Assembly (NCBI GenBank): GCA_000934455.1 | Contig: KN883875.1 | Location: 131,309 to 195,308 of the forward strand | Direction: 5' to 3' | DNA length: 64,000 nucleotides | Source of the DNA: Apostichopus parvimensis | Taxonomy: Eukaryota; Echinodermata; Holothuroidea; Aspidochirotida; Stichopodidae | Shown: in pieces, positions 11,936-28,198 of the stretch | How the letters are laid out: each line of letters starts with the position of its first letter | How positions within the stretch are numbered: the stretch's first letter is position 1 | Notes under the pieces: generated by a model | Seen by the model: the letters and a program-made list of their open reading frames with translations, nothing else | Database searches by the model: none | Told to the model about the DNA's origin: nothing | Translations under genes and position numbers: made by a program

Positions 11936-13335
11936 ATCCTGTATTTCTGGAGATATGCTCCTTTCACTGTTATTTTCAGATCAAGGAGTTTTAGATAGAT
12001 ATTCCTTTGGATAATAAGCAATAGTATTATTAGTTGGAATTCTTAGCTATTTACTTCAACTGTGTCATCATGTAGCTCAAAGGTTTTATTATCATTATTC
12101 CATGTTTCTTGTAAAATATTGTTCACATGTCCATAAACCTAAATTTTTTTTTCCTTCGATTAATTCGCCCAGGGATTTCACAAAAGTAAATTTTTCTGTT
12201 AATCTTCTGCCAAAAAAAGAACCAAGAACAAAAAGCTACCTTCATTCTGTATTCAACACTTACAATCAGTTGGGAGTCTGACCTCGTTATATTACCATTA
12301 TTGCGAAATTGTTGACAACAGCTCCGTGACCCGGAAGTGCTTGTTACAGAAACTCCGCGAAAATAGGCGTTCAAGTCTGTCAATGTTTCTCTCAACATTA
12401 TATATCCAAATATGCATTGGCATATTATTAAAAAAAAGTTCCAAATTAAGCAAGGATACAACCAAATATGTATACTGTACATCGAACTACGTCAGAAATG
12501 CAAACGATGTCATGAATTATTAATTAACACGGTATTTCTGGCCTCTGTCGAAAACGTTGGAGACGGATCGCGGTAAGTGTTGATGATTTTTGGAACTGTG
12601 ACACTTGCGTATTAGAACATACAATCTATTAAATTGTATGTGTCTATGTAGGGAACGAATTATTATACAGGTGTTACCCCCGGGTCCCATGGGTTAGGGC
12701 TGCTTCCGGGGTGGTTCTCTTTAGGGCTGCAGAAAGGAGACCGAGAACATTTATAACAGCTCAATTGGCAGATATAGCAACTTTATTATTTGATCAACTG
12801 GCAGCAATTTAACTTATTTCCAGTGTGAAACACAATTAAAACTGCAACATTGATCCTGGAATATTGATCTAGGGGAATCCCCTGATTCTGCTACAAAATC
12901 GGTGGCGCCCTTCAAGTTCGCTAAAGAAGAATACCCACGCTGTGCCTTATTACACGATATGTTTGTGCCTACGCTATACATTAAAGAAACAGTGAGCCTA
13001 GCTTAATAGTACAAATTTACTCACGTACCTCTACTTGAATACCCTACTTGAATTACAAAGCCTAATTGACTGTTTATATTACCACAGATCACAAGTCCTG
13101 CAACATACGAACCTTAGTTGACGCATTTAACTACAAAAAGTGACCTAACATACCATATTATACGTTATATTCTGTGACATCGTTGCACGAGTGGTAAAAT
13201 GTTTCAATATTGTATTATCCCATCGTTTGCCTTAACATCATCAACCAAGACTTACTCAAATAAAAACTAGAGGTGTTTTAATACAACTGGTTGAAGTATT
13301 GGTATTAAACATTCAATAATTCAAAATAATTCAAA
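11936..13335. other. No recognised gene; one LTR fragment
   Basis: A minus-strand frame at 12123-12482 has no recognisable domain. It contains an ETS-like CTTCCGG (CACTTCCGGGTCACG on the minus strand), which would suit a promoter or 5' UTR, but nothing downstream confirms it. The piece 12724-12775 (CTGCAGAAAGGAGACC...) is a third, partial copy of the LTR described at 13336-13524. The rest is AT-rich and featureless to me. Confidence 0.4.
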
Positions 13336-17950
<4,615 letters not shown>

Positions 17951-20900
17951 TATGGATCTGGGCATTCCAATCCGTATATCAGTTCTGCGTACCATATAGA
18001 CCTACTGTGTAATCGTAGTGTGCGTTATGTGCGAGCAACCCTCCGCTGGTTCACAATGGTGCTGTACACAATTTTTCTATTGGCTATGAAACAATGCATT
18101 TGTCAGAGTAAAACAAATCCTCCATGCGTAGGGGGCAAACCTTTTTTCTCGATTTTCGCTGGCATGTCGTACGACAGCTACAGACCGAGGGATCTGCTGC
18201 ACTTGAAATATTCGCATCGCTACTTTGTGATAAATTGTTCTTATCCGTTACGTTAAAAGTAACTCTTTAATAGATAAATAATAATAAACTAAAGGTACAC
18301 ACTGTTTTAGTTTTGTTGCTGGCAATCCACATCAAAAACAGCAAACTAACAGTGATAAATCACCCCAGCACAGTTTGGATAGGTCTAATTTACGGTAGCC
18401 AAATTGATAGGCGCGGTATGTATTCAATTGTTTGAATGAGCTAGGAAACAACAATATTGATAGAATGATTTGCTCGAATGGGAAGGTCATCCGAGAACTT
18501 GTCACATTAGTTCAGCTTAAGATAAATTAATGACACCGACAACTTTTATTCTTCAGGCTGTGCATTGGTTTTCAGTTAGTTGGGGCTTCATATCATGGGT
18601 TCTATTTCTGTAGTAAGGGGTGATTATATATGGGTAAGATCAGCGACTCCTTGTTAAGATAAGGCCTTTGGGTGTGTGAATGTGTAACCATTTTGCCAAA
18701 ATGAGGCGTGGGAGTACCAATCCGAGGGAGGGGTAAGGGAGAGAAAATCCAAAAAGTTGAATGACCTTCGGCACAGGGGTAAACTGGACTCCTCCAGCTG
18801 CCTTTACTACATTTTACTGCATTACTACAAACGTATGGTGGCTTCCACTGCAACTCTCGACCAGGTATGCTGTATTGGCCCCAGATATACCAGATCTTCA
18901 AATATGGTTACCTTCAGTCAAAGTTTTGATACTGTTTTTATTACCACCTTCGAGGAAATTTACCTCACTGGGACATTCAGGTATCTTGTGCTTTCAATTA
19001 GAATGCCTAAGAACAATTTGGAAAGCAAAGACCTCTATGAACATTGTTTTTAAATCTTGTAGCATTTATAGCATGCTAAATTGGGGCCAATACTACATAG
19101 CCTACCTTTAAAACATCCTGTAACCTACTCTGGATAAACACTAACAAATATGGAAGAAATTTTTTGGTTAAAGAATGAAGATGGTTACTTCAACATAAGA
19201 AAAAATGCAACAGAGATAGTGGTACGTTTTCCCTGCTCATGGTTATTGTAGTTGAACTCAATGTAAAGAACTGTAAAGGTGCAATCAATATGTCAAAAAA
19301 AGGTTACAATACTGACTTGCCTAACTTTAGAATAAGCAATACAAACAATAGTAGGGCAGAATGCTGGAACAGAAACCCAAATAAGGCTAGGTGACGCCAT
19401 TCCTCCATTGTGGACCTTCCATGATAAGTATAGCAGCTTTACATCCTAAAGAAACTTTGCCAAAACTTCAAAAGACCCTATAATGTTCCCTGCTTTCAAA
19501 CATCTCTATCTCCAACTATCTCCATCTGCCACTGGGGTTATCATGAGAGCACTGAATATAACTGTTTCATCACCTACTACTAGCTGCAAGTTAGAGTACC
19601 TCTTCAACACTCCATGACATCACAATATATGTTATGTTATCTTGATCTCACACAATACAAAATAAAGACACGTTATTCTGTGCCAACAATAAATACCCCA
19701 AGATCAATGTCACATTAAAACTATTGGTATGACTGAACAAACTACAGTATGTAAACAGGTCAGATCTTGCTATCATGGAAAGCCAAATGGTGTACAATAA
19801 AGTATGCAGTGAAACCAATATTCAATCATTTACTTTATTAAAATGACACAGTTGTAACTTTTATGACATCAATTATGTAGTTTACCTTACACTATGAATG
19901 AACATGCAAATCAATGCTAAATACTACAGAAAGGAGTAAGATACATAACGCACTAAATGCAACAATCAGTGTTTGACACCATGAAAAAGATAAATTCTTA
20001 TGATACATTGCACTAGCTTAGTGACATTATTTCACTGAGACATCATGTTTGTTGTTGTCCGTGATGGTACAGTTTGTTCAAATGCCTTGAAGGCTTGTGA
20101 TATCTACGTTCTGGATACTTGTTACTTCCATTGTCCACTCCTGTGTCCTTGATATATAGTATTAAAGCAAGCTTGTAGAACTGCCTTGACATCAGCTCTT
20201 TCAAAATTGTCCTTATCCAGTTTTAACAACGTTCACTATGCAAATCCGTAGCTCTCACTGGAGAACAAGAGAGAACGACAATCATCTTACATATTAGAAG
20301 TCGAGAAGCACACGTTTATTAATGAAACAAACGAACACAAACACTTGCAGTTCCAACCCTTATATCTGCTTGCAAAACATCCATCATGTCATAACACTAA
20401 GCTGTGCTGTAATGTTCCTCTAAAGGATGTACTGTACATCTGTAATGTGTAATGAACAGGAAAAAAGACATATTTATGGCTTTGTGTGAGGACAAAAGTC
20501 TTACAAAGATATACCTGTTGTTGTTGAAGATTGAATGAAAATGATTTTCCAAAATATGATTCTTTTGATTTTAATTGCAAAAGAGACATTCAGGCTCATA
20601 GCCAAGGTAACTAGGTTGGAGCCAGCACAAATGTTATGTTTGTTAATTCACTGAGATTGTAACTTGCACTAATTGTAATAACTAAATATTATTGTTCAAA
20701 TCTGGGAGAAAGTAGACACCTTAATGATGAGCCTCAAATGTTAAACTAGAAATATAGCTCAGACTCCAAATTTGCCAAAAATCTCAATGTCTTTGCTGAT
20801 ATGAAACTATATGCACACAACAACCTGATCAGATGACAACTGCAGTAAAGGCAGTGAAGAGTAACTATATTTGGCAGTGTAAGTATGTACATATGATGCC

Positions 20901-21275
20901 ACATCATCATGAAACATCATGAAACATAAATGTCAAATCTGTGAACACAAACTGCTTCAGACAGGTAGGTAGCAGTCTACAAGATTGGTACATGTTTTTA
21001 TTTTTCAGAGATAAGGAAAATACTACTGTTATCATTAACCTGTGGAGTTTTTGGGTCCCCGCATGTACAGACATCAAGTGGCTGTATTAGCACCATATTT
21101 AGCACTATATGTCTATGTCATTTAATATTACATAATGCAATAAATTAATAAATGTGTCCAATGTTCTAAATCCGGTTAGTCATATACAGTCCTACAGTAG
21201 TAGACTGCAGACCTAGTTGAACTGTATACCTAGTTACAGCATGGAATGGTTACAGTATGTACATCCAAAAATTAC
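17951..21275. other. Unrecognised stretch
   Basis: No family is recognised. Overlapping plus-strand frames at 18757-19111 have no splice or domain support. On the minus strand about 20080-20240 holds a plausible but closed frame (LDKDNFERADVKAVLQAC), which could be a decayed terminal exon downstream of the exon at 21276-21396. Isolated AATAAA-like strings occur, but nothing ties them to a transcript. Confidence 0.35.
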
Positions 21276-21396
21276 CTCTGGGGTACAGCTGCTGGAGTGC
21301 ATTGCTGCATTAGCCTCTGTTGGAGCATAGCCTTTTGTTGAGGAACTGGTGTTGTCTGTTCTGGTGGATCAGTTTGGATACCAACCTCTCGAGTTT
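21276..21396 (-). CDS. Candidate internal exon, Gln/Pro-rich, unknown gene
   Basis: A minus-strand 121-nt open segment has a textbook acceptor (GTCTTTTTCAG|AAACTCG) and a fair donor (CAGAG|GTAATT). It encodes a Gln/Pro-rich peptide with REVGIQTDPPEQ and PQQKAMLQQRLMQQ. The IQTD-type phrase is often found in linker regions of nuclear or transposon-derived proteins, but I recognise no domain. Flanking exons were not identified with confidence. It may belong to a host gene or to a passenger gene of an old transposon. Confidence 0.4.
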
Positions 21397-22160
21397 CTGA
21401 AAAAGACAAATAATACCGGGTTGTGCAAAGTTAATAATATATCAGAATGCATATTGTACACATAGTGAATTATAGAATTTTCCAACATAAATTACTGAAT
21501 ACCACATTATGCCTTTTACTAAATAGTCAACAATTCACATCAATATTTGCAAACACAGAACAGTAATTACACTTCTACTGTAGTTACAGAACTTTGCTAT
21601 TGGCAGCATAAATTCATCACATGTATAGTGTCAACTCTACAAGGATTCAAGAATGGTTTATTTACTAATGTAGTTCATACCTAAACTAGTAATGTGCAAC
21701 GATTTTTATTTTTTTTTTTATTATTTCTATGATAGTAGTATACACCTGCAGTATTATAACTTATCTACTAATACCTTACATACACTAAATGTCATAACGT
21801 TTGATGTTACAATGGCAATGTCCCAGTAGGCTTGTTCATACACTAATATGTCAGCAAATTTCATCATGTGCAGGGATGCATATTTGCTTTTCAAAATATA
21901 GCTAGGCTTTGCTTATTTCCGAGACTAAAAATTACGGAAAATTCTACAGGTGTGCCCTAAACAATAACGTTTGTTAAGACAACATAGAAACATGATATGG
22001 TATTTTATGGAAGACCATCCTAGTTCTCTCACAAATCAGGAGTATCACTTTCCTTTTGTATCATTTTTAGAACTGCATGATCAGATTATGTGTAGAGCTA
22101 TGAAGCCTATGATGTTGTTATATTTTGGCAAATTTCTTTAATTTCTATATCATGATGAAA
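21397..22160. other. No gene seen
   Basis: AT-rich sequence, presumably intron of whatever gene uses the exon at 21276-21396. It includes a T-rich run at 21705-21722. Confidence 0.4.
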
Positions 22161-22169
22161 CTATCAATT

Positions 22170-22475
22170 ATTGTAACACGGACTCAACGACCCCCCGGAA
22201 TGGTGCGCCAAGTCCGATGAATTGTGTGACTAAGGGGTCCGTCAAAGCGCACATTTGGGGCGTCATCAATACTACAATATGTGCGTCAGTGTGAGTCAAT
22301 GTGCCATGCAGGGGTCCATCATGGTCAGCAACGATCGGTGAAATTGTTAATTTGGTGTATATCAAAGACATACAATGATGTGTCAATTTCACTATGATGC
22401 AGGGGTGCATCAATGTTCAAACTTAAGTAAAAATTAACCTATTCCAGGGGTCGGAGGGTGCGTCATGCAATTGCT
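22170..22475. repeat. Cluster of GGGGTCCATCA / GTGCGTCA-like motifs
   Basis: Within 300 bp the forms GGGGTCCGTCA, GGGGCGTCATCA, GTGCGTCAGTG, GGGGTCCATCAT, GGGGTGCATCAAT and GGGTGCGTCATG occur, several spaced about 60 bp apart. The segment is GC-richer than its AT-rich surroundings. A minus-strand open frame of 81 codons runs through it but looks like a by-product of the repeat. The unit is too degenerate to fix a period by eye. Confidence 0.5.
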
Positions 22476-23972
22476 AGACCTGTGCATTACTGGCATCTGC
22501 AATCCTAATAGTCCTTTATAATCAAAATAGATTAAAACATACTAAGGAGAAACAATAATTCACTCCTATTTTGAGTTTAACAGATATGTTAGAACAATCA
22601 ATAATGTGTTAGTTCAACCAACACTGAGATTTGAGTAATCCACTAGACCATGTTTCTACTGCATTGTGCAATATGTGACATAAATAGTACACACTATCAC
22701 CATGGTAACCACATAAATTATTCGAACAATAGAGACGAATACAATGGAACCAGCACACTATATAGTAGATTAGTATTTTAGTATTACATCTTAGATTGAG
22801 TACGTTATAAGACGAATTGCAGAATACTGTAGCATATAACTAAATATCATGGTGTATCCTTTAAATTAAATGTGATAAATTTTTTCAAACATAAAATCGT
22901 CGCATTCACAATTATTTATGACATTGATTTGTTTATGTTGTCCTTGATTTTCTGATTAAACAACGATGATAGCAAACTGTCCTGTTATGAATTCATAAAT
23001 TTGTGAACAGTATCCTTCACTAATTCAACAAAGGAGCCTGTAGAGCTAGTGTAGCTTCTTTCTGAGAAGGCTTTTGAGTTTCGACTTATATCACTTTACA
23101 CTACAGTAACCAGGAAATGAGGTAGCCGCTACCATTTTTTAAGTTACTACCAAGTTGGGGGTATTAGGCAATATTCTATTTTGGGATAGAAAGACTTTAA
23201 ATTTATGCGTAAATTTTTTCTTTGCAAGTGAAGAATCATCCACAGCTAAAGTGGCTATGCGGATTGACACTCAAGTGAAGCAAAATAAAAAACCATAGCC
23301 TATGCATATTAGACTTAGTAACTGAATTCATCTTGGAGTTGCTCAGCAGATTCGAGGTTATTTCACATTTAAGAACCCATGCTCAGACAAAAAAATTAAA
23401 TGGCTACACAAGTTAGTAGTCTATAACTGACAAGTTGTCAGACTAATTTATTTGTTGCAAGGAACTCTATATTTGTTCTGGTAAACTAAAGTGTGAAATG
23501 AAAACAGTTACTTTATTGAGTATAGGCCGCTCTTCCTCACTGCATACTAGACTTACAGTTCAAAATAAATATGCCCAGACGCTTCATAAAAAATGCTCTT
23601 GACAGGAATAACCACCAAATGGAGGTAGGCCCTGCATGGTGCATCATTGTATTAATCTAGGCCTGGAGCTAGGCTACAGTAGTTTTACTTTTGCTATTGC
23701 TCCGCTCATGAGAAGTTGCATATGTTTCAAGTTTTATTCTTTTATTTTCTTGTTATTATTTTCTACCAATCCATGTCATATTACACTGATGTAGGCTAAG
23801 GCCTATTCATATTTGCAAAGCTACCGAATCATAAACCAAACACATATGATACCGCAGACTTCCATACTGATAATGCTTACTAGGCAAATATAAGTAGAAT
23901 AGCATAAATAACACTTGAACGGCCTAGGCTAGGCTACAGTAAGTACAGCAGCCTGCACTGTAGTAGCATGGA
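22476..23972. other. No gene seen
   Basis: AT-rich sequence with scattered TAGGCCTA-type strings and no supported frame, splice pair or terminal repeat. Confidence 0.4.
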
Positions 23973-24178
23973 CACTGCGAAGTTCGGACACCTAAGCCTG
24001 AAAACATCCAAAACTATATCTCATGCCATGGTATAAATCACCTGAAAATATACTTGATATGGTTGGGTCATTGGAGAGAAAATAACTGTAGCTTTGTAGT
24101 TTTTCGTACAATTGGCTCTTGCTGTAGGTTGTCATGGTGAAATCGTGTATTTCTTAGGGGTGTCCGAACTTCGCAGTG
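23973..24178. mobile_element. 206-bp inverted-repeat element (MITE-like)
   Basis: The left end CACTGCGAAGTTCGGACACC (23973-23992, then TAAG) is repeated in inverse at the right end (CTTAGGGGTGTCCGAACTTCGCAGTG, 24153-24178), with one extra base inside. Two more inner bases on each side (GGA / TCC) also pair. There is no coding capacity. This is the form of a miniature inverted-repeat transposable element; a mariner-type parent is possible from the short CACTGCGAAGTTCGG end, but no clear TA duplication is seen. A further half-copy of the motif (AAACTTCGCAATACTG) follows at about 24183. Confidence 0.75.
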
Positions 24179-24360
24179 TTCCAAACTTCGCAATACTGAC
24201 TTTACTACTAGCCTATGCCTCTCGGTGTATTAGTTGCCTTAGTTTGGCGGCCTAGCATCGAACTATTGAACAATATAAGAAGGAAGCCTACAGTAGACCA
24301 AACACTTCGGCCGGTAAGCAGTACTGTAGCCTAAATAGTCAATATATTGACGTGCCCTAT

Positions 24361-24684
24361 TGTAGGGTATTTGGATGTTAATCATATTAGTACTGTATTC
24401 ATTCTTGGTAGATACCAAGGCCTTATCCAGGGTAGCCTATATTTAATAGTTACTACACCTAGATGATACTGGGTAAATAGAAAGTCACCATGTAAGTAAT
24501 CCTAAGAATTTCTAAGCCTATGTAATCCTAAGTAATACTAAGTATATATTGTATTCTACGTGTGTAATCTGTACACTAAGGAGTGTCATCTGTCTCTGTG
24601 ACAGATGAGAAGATGAGGGTAATAGATCAATAGAGCATACACTACCACCGTGTGCAGTTGTGTTTTTCTTGAGTTGTCTCTACA
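24361..24684 (+). repeat. 5' LTR of the nested gypsy element
   Basis: 324 bp, TGTAG...CTACA with matching 5-bp inverted ends. It is followed by the presumed primer-binding region at 24685 onward. Its partner is 27758-28081. Confidence 0.92.
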
Positions 24685-27069
24685 TTCGCGTAGTTGGCAG
24701 GATCTGTTAGTTCGCATACTAACTTGGTGTGCATGTATCATACAGAGACGGTAGCTGTCCAGAGCTATTAGTTTGTTATCTATAGTTTCCAATTCCGACC
24801 AGGAATTGTTGTTTTGAAAATAGATCAAGGTGACGATCAGAAGGAGAGGTATCCACACCTCAGATATATGATTGCAGACTACATAAAGGAATTATGTGAA
24901 GAAAAGAGGTTGGACTTAAAAATGTTAACAACTAAGGAAGAAAGAATAAAGGCCCTTCAGGCAATACCAAATCTGAAAGTAGGTGCAACATTCTCTACAG
25001 GACCAAAACGACCAGTAATCCATGAGCTCAAAGGTTTCCACCAACTAAGTTCTGACGATGATGTGGAGTGCTTTCTGTCCACATTTGAAAGACTGTGTGG
25101 AATTCAAGAAATCCCACCAAAGAATTGGACTATTTTATTGGAATCCTTTTTGACTGGTAGAGCCCAAATGGCATTTTATGTCCTCACTGAGCTGAAAAAG
25201 CAAAATTATGATACAGCAAAGGATGCCATTTGAGTGCCTACAGATTAACACCCGATTCCTATAGAGAGAAATTCCGGACAGCAAGTAAGTTGCCATCTGA
25301 AACCTTTAGACAGTATGCTAGCCGCTTAACTTTATATTTAAGGCGATGGACAAATCCATCTGATTCCCTGTCAGCAGATCATGAATTTGTGGCCATTATG
25401 GACAATTGGTGGCAGACCAAATGATTGTATCCCTCAGTCATGAGACACTGAGACTAAAATTGTAAGTGGACAACCATAGATGAATTAGCTGACAATATTA
25501 TGGTTGCACGCTCGGCATGCAGAAATCGACCCATATGATAGCCAACACAGGGATTCCAGTTCATGTGGAGAAACTACACGAAATTTAAACCCTAACCATC
25601 TTCCACGCCAAACAAGACCTCCATCGGCAAGGCCTGACATGCCAAACATACGGTGCTACAGCTGCCATCAGTTAGGGCATATGAGCCATTCTTGCCCAAA
25701 TACCCAAGACCAGACAATCAACTACATAAGAGTTTCTGATAATGTTCATCAGGAGGAAATGAGACCTGTGAGATTACTTGCAGATAATTCAAGGATGGGC
25801 TCAGGAATGGAATGTAGGCTGGATGGAGCTAATTTTCAAACTTTAGTTGATGGAGAAGCCCTCTTAGCATATGCAGATAGTGGGGCAGCAGCATCTTTAA
25901 TATCATGCTCATCAGTGGGCTCAAGGAGAGTAGAGCCACTTCACACACCAATGCGTTTGTTGCTTCTTGATGGAACACCAATGGTAGATACTGGGAAGAT
26001 TACATGCCTTTTGCAAATTGCTGGAGAGCAAAATCATGTGGAGCTATTTGTGTCAGAAATACCATGCCCGCTTTTATGTGGACGGGATCTTTTACAGAAG
26101 TATGGCTTAGTTTTTTACCTAAGTGGTAATGCATACTGGTCAGGAAATCAGGAGCCTCAAGTTAAGTTTCCACTAGTGTGGGTTGAGAAGTATGCTAGCA
26201 AATTTGTACAGAAAAGCAAAACAAATAATCCACAAATGACCTTTGAAACACAAGAGAGTAGTGACACACTGGTTAACATTGTGTCCAAGGCAGTAAGCCT
26301 ATCCTTGGGTACGAATATCAGGACTGCAGGTTTAACTGTCAATCCAGAGAAGTGCCAATTTTTTGTATAATGAGGTCAAGTTCTTGGGTTATCTAGTTGG
26401 ACAGGAAGGAATTAAGTTAGACCCTTCCAAGTGTGAAGCTGTACACAAATTTCCAAGACCAAATGATAACAAATCCCTTGAAAGGTTCTTAGGATTGTGT
26501 GGGTGGTATGCCAAATTTGTAAATAGGTATGCGAAAATTGCTGAACCCTTAAATAGGTTGAGACGTAAGAGTGTGACATGGGATTGGTCTGATGCCTGTG
26601 AGGAGGCTTTTGGAAAATTAAAACAAGAAATAACAAGGGCGGTTTCACTCACAATCCCATATTTTCAGGCACCCTTTGAGGTACATACAGATGCTAGCGG
26701 TACTGGTTTGTGTGCTGCCCTGGTTCAGCGTAATGAAGAAGGTGATGTTAAAGTTATTGCTTTCGCATCTAGGTCACTGAGTATGGCATAGGGGAAGTAC
26801 TCTGTGACAGAGCTTCAGTGTTTAGCTGTGGTCTGGGCGTTTGAGAAATGGCGACCATACATAGAGGGCTCACATATCACTGTATACACAGACCACCAAG
26901 CATTGGTTTGGATGTTAAGAAATAAAACTTTGAAAAGAAAATTGGTACGTTGGGCTCTTCGCCTTCAAGAATTCGACTACACAGTCCACTATCGCCCTGG
27001 GACCCAAAATTTGGTCCCTGATGCCTTGTCTAGAGCACATATTGTTTCGGTATGTGCAATGGATTATGA

Positions 27070-27235
27070 TTCAAATGTCTGTTTTGATCAGGATTGTAAA
27101 GGTCATCCTGCTAAGGTAGTCAATTGGGTACAGTGTGACATTTGTGATAAGTGGTATCATTTTGTTTGTTTAAGCATGAGCAAAGAAGAAGCTGATGGCT
27201 TGATTGAGTTTATATGTGATCAATGTAATCAAGGT
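27070..27235 (+). other. PHD-type zinc finger encoded in the nested gypsy element
   Basis: After the RNase H end (ALSRAHIV) the frame continues with C-x4-C spacing (CFDQDCKGHPAK), then WVQCDICDKWYHFVC and FICDQC. The WVQCD-x-C-x2-WYHFVC core followed by a C-x2-C pair is the Cys4-His-Cys3 order of a PHD finger. PHD fingers read histone H3 tails in host proteins; in a retroelement the domain may help choose chromatin for insertion. The role is inference. It is part of a broken element. Confidence 0.75.
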
Positions 27236-27757
27236 AACATCGTTTCACAGGGGACAGAACAAAAGTGGAGAGAGCCAAATGGGGATTCCGTATTGCCTGA
27301 TATGAATCAATTCATCATTTCTCAGCAGAAAGATCCGATACTCTCTAATATTATTAGAAAGCTAGAGGATTCACAGTCTTCAGATCACAAGATTCATGAA
27401 CGTATTTATTAGTATATATGTTTTTCTTTGGGGGGGGGGGGGAGAAGGTATACTGGTAATTTGATGTAAGTATCCACTATACCTTGATTGTTGTTTCATA
27501 GAGCAATAATCATACGTAATATCACAATAATATGATGTGTTATCGCTCATGTATATGGTGTCAGCCATGGTAACTAGAGAGTACTGTTGTATCATTAGTT
27601 TATTTAAAGGACAACAATCTTCATATGTATTGATGGTAGATCCCTGATCTATCCTATCGGAGAATGATATTAGCTAAGTACAACTGTACATTTGGAATGA
27701 GACACTATCACTTGAAACTGTTCGTAATATGGTAGGGGCATCCTTCAAGGGAGGGGA

Positions 27758-28081
27758 GGTAGGGTATTTGGATGTTAATCATATTAGTACTGTATTCATT
27801 CTTGGTAGATACCAAGGCCTTATCCAGGGTAGCATATAGTTAATAGTTACTACACCTAGATGATACTGGGTAAATAGAAAGTCACCATGTAAGTAATCCT
27901 AACAATAGCTAAGCCTATGTAATCCTAAGTAATACTAAGTATATATTGTATTCTACGTGTGTAATCTGTACACTAAGGAGTGTCATTTGTCTCTGTGACA
28001 GATGAGAAGATGAGGGTAATAGATCAGTAGAGCATACACTACCACCGTGTGCAGTTGTGTTTTTCTTGAGTTGTCTCTACA
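27758..28081 (+). repeat. 3' LTR of the nested gypsy element
   Basis: 324 bp, the same length as its partner, preceded by the polypurine tract at 27744-27757. The sequence then passes straight into the interrupted LTR of the older element. Confidence 0.92.
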
Positions 28082-28198
28082 CTATAACTGTAGGTTTTAA
28101 CCAACTAGAATGAGTAAACACAACAAGCACCGTGGTCGAGGGTGAACACAATTATATTCTGACTGTGGTCCAGGGAGCATACTACTATTAACATCACA
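28082..28198 (-). repeat. 3' LTR of the older gypsy element (main part)
   Basis: This 117-bp piece plus 24348-24360, minus the duplicated CTAT, gives exactly 126 bp, the length of the partner LTR. The 13 bp on the far side (TGACGTGCCCTAT) match the partner's TGACGTGACCTAT. This shows that the plus-strand element landed in the LTR. Confidence 0.9.

Larger units (their letters stand above)
24361..28081 (+). mobile_element. Nested Ty3/gypsy retrotransposon with PHD finger, plus strand
   Basis: 3.72 kb, bounded by 324-bp LTRs (TGTAGGGTATTTGG...GTTGTCTCTACA) and a 4-bp target duplication CTAT at 24357-24360 and 28082-28085. In order: gag (24.8-25.4 kb), CCHC knuckle CYSCHQLGHMSHSC (25.66 kb), protease AYADSGAAASLIS (25.87 kb), the RT thumb end (VKFLGYLVGQEGI), RNase H (EVHTDASGTGLCAAL; TVYTDHQALVWML), then a PHD-type zinc finger, then a purine tract AAGGGAGGGGAG before the 3' LTR. 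The polymerase region is shorter than in a whole element and is broken in several places. The LTRs differ at roughly 8 of 324 positions (2-3%), so this is younger than its host element. Confidence 0.92.

Noticed and set aside
18757-19111. Two overlapping plus-strand frames of about 100 codons
   Set aside because: No domain, atypical composition, no splice sites, and they overlap in different frames.
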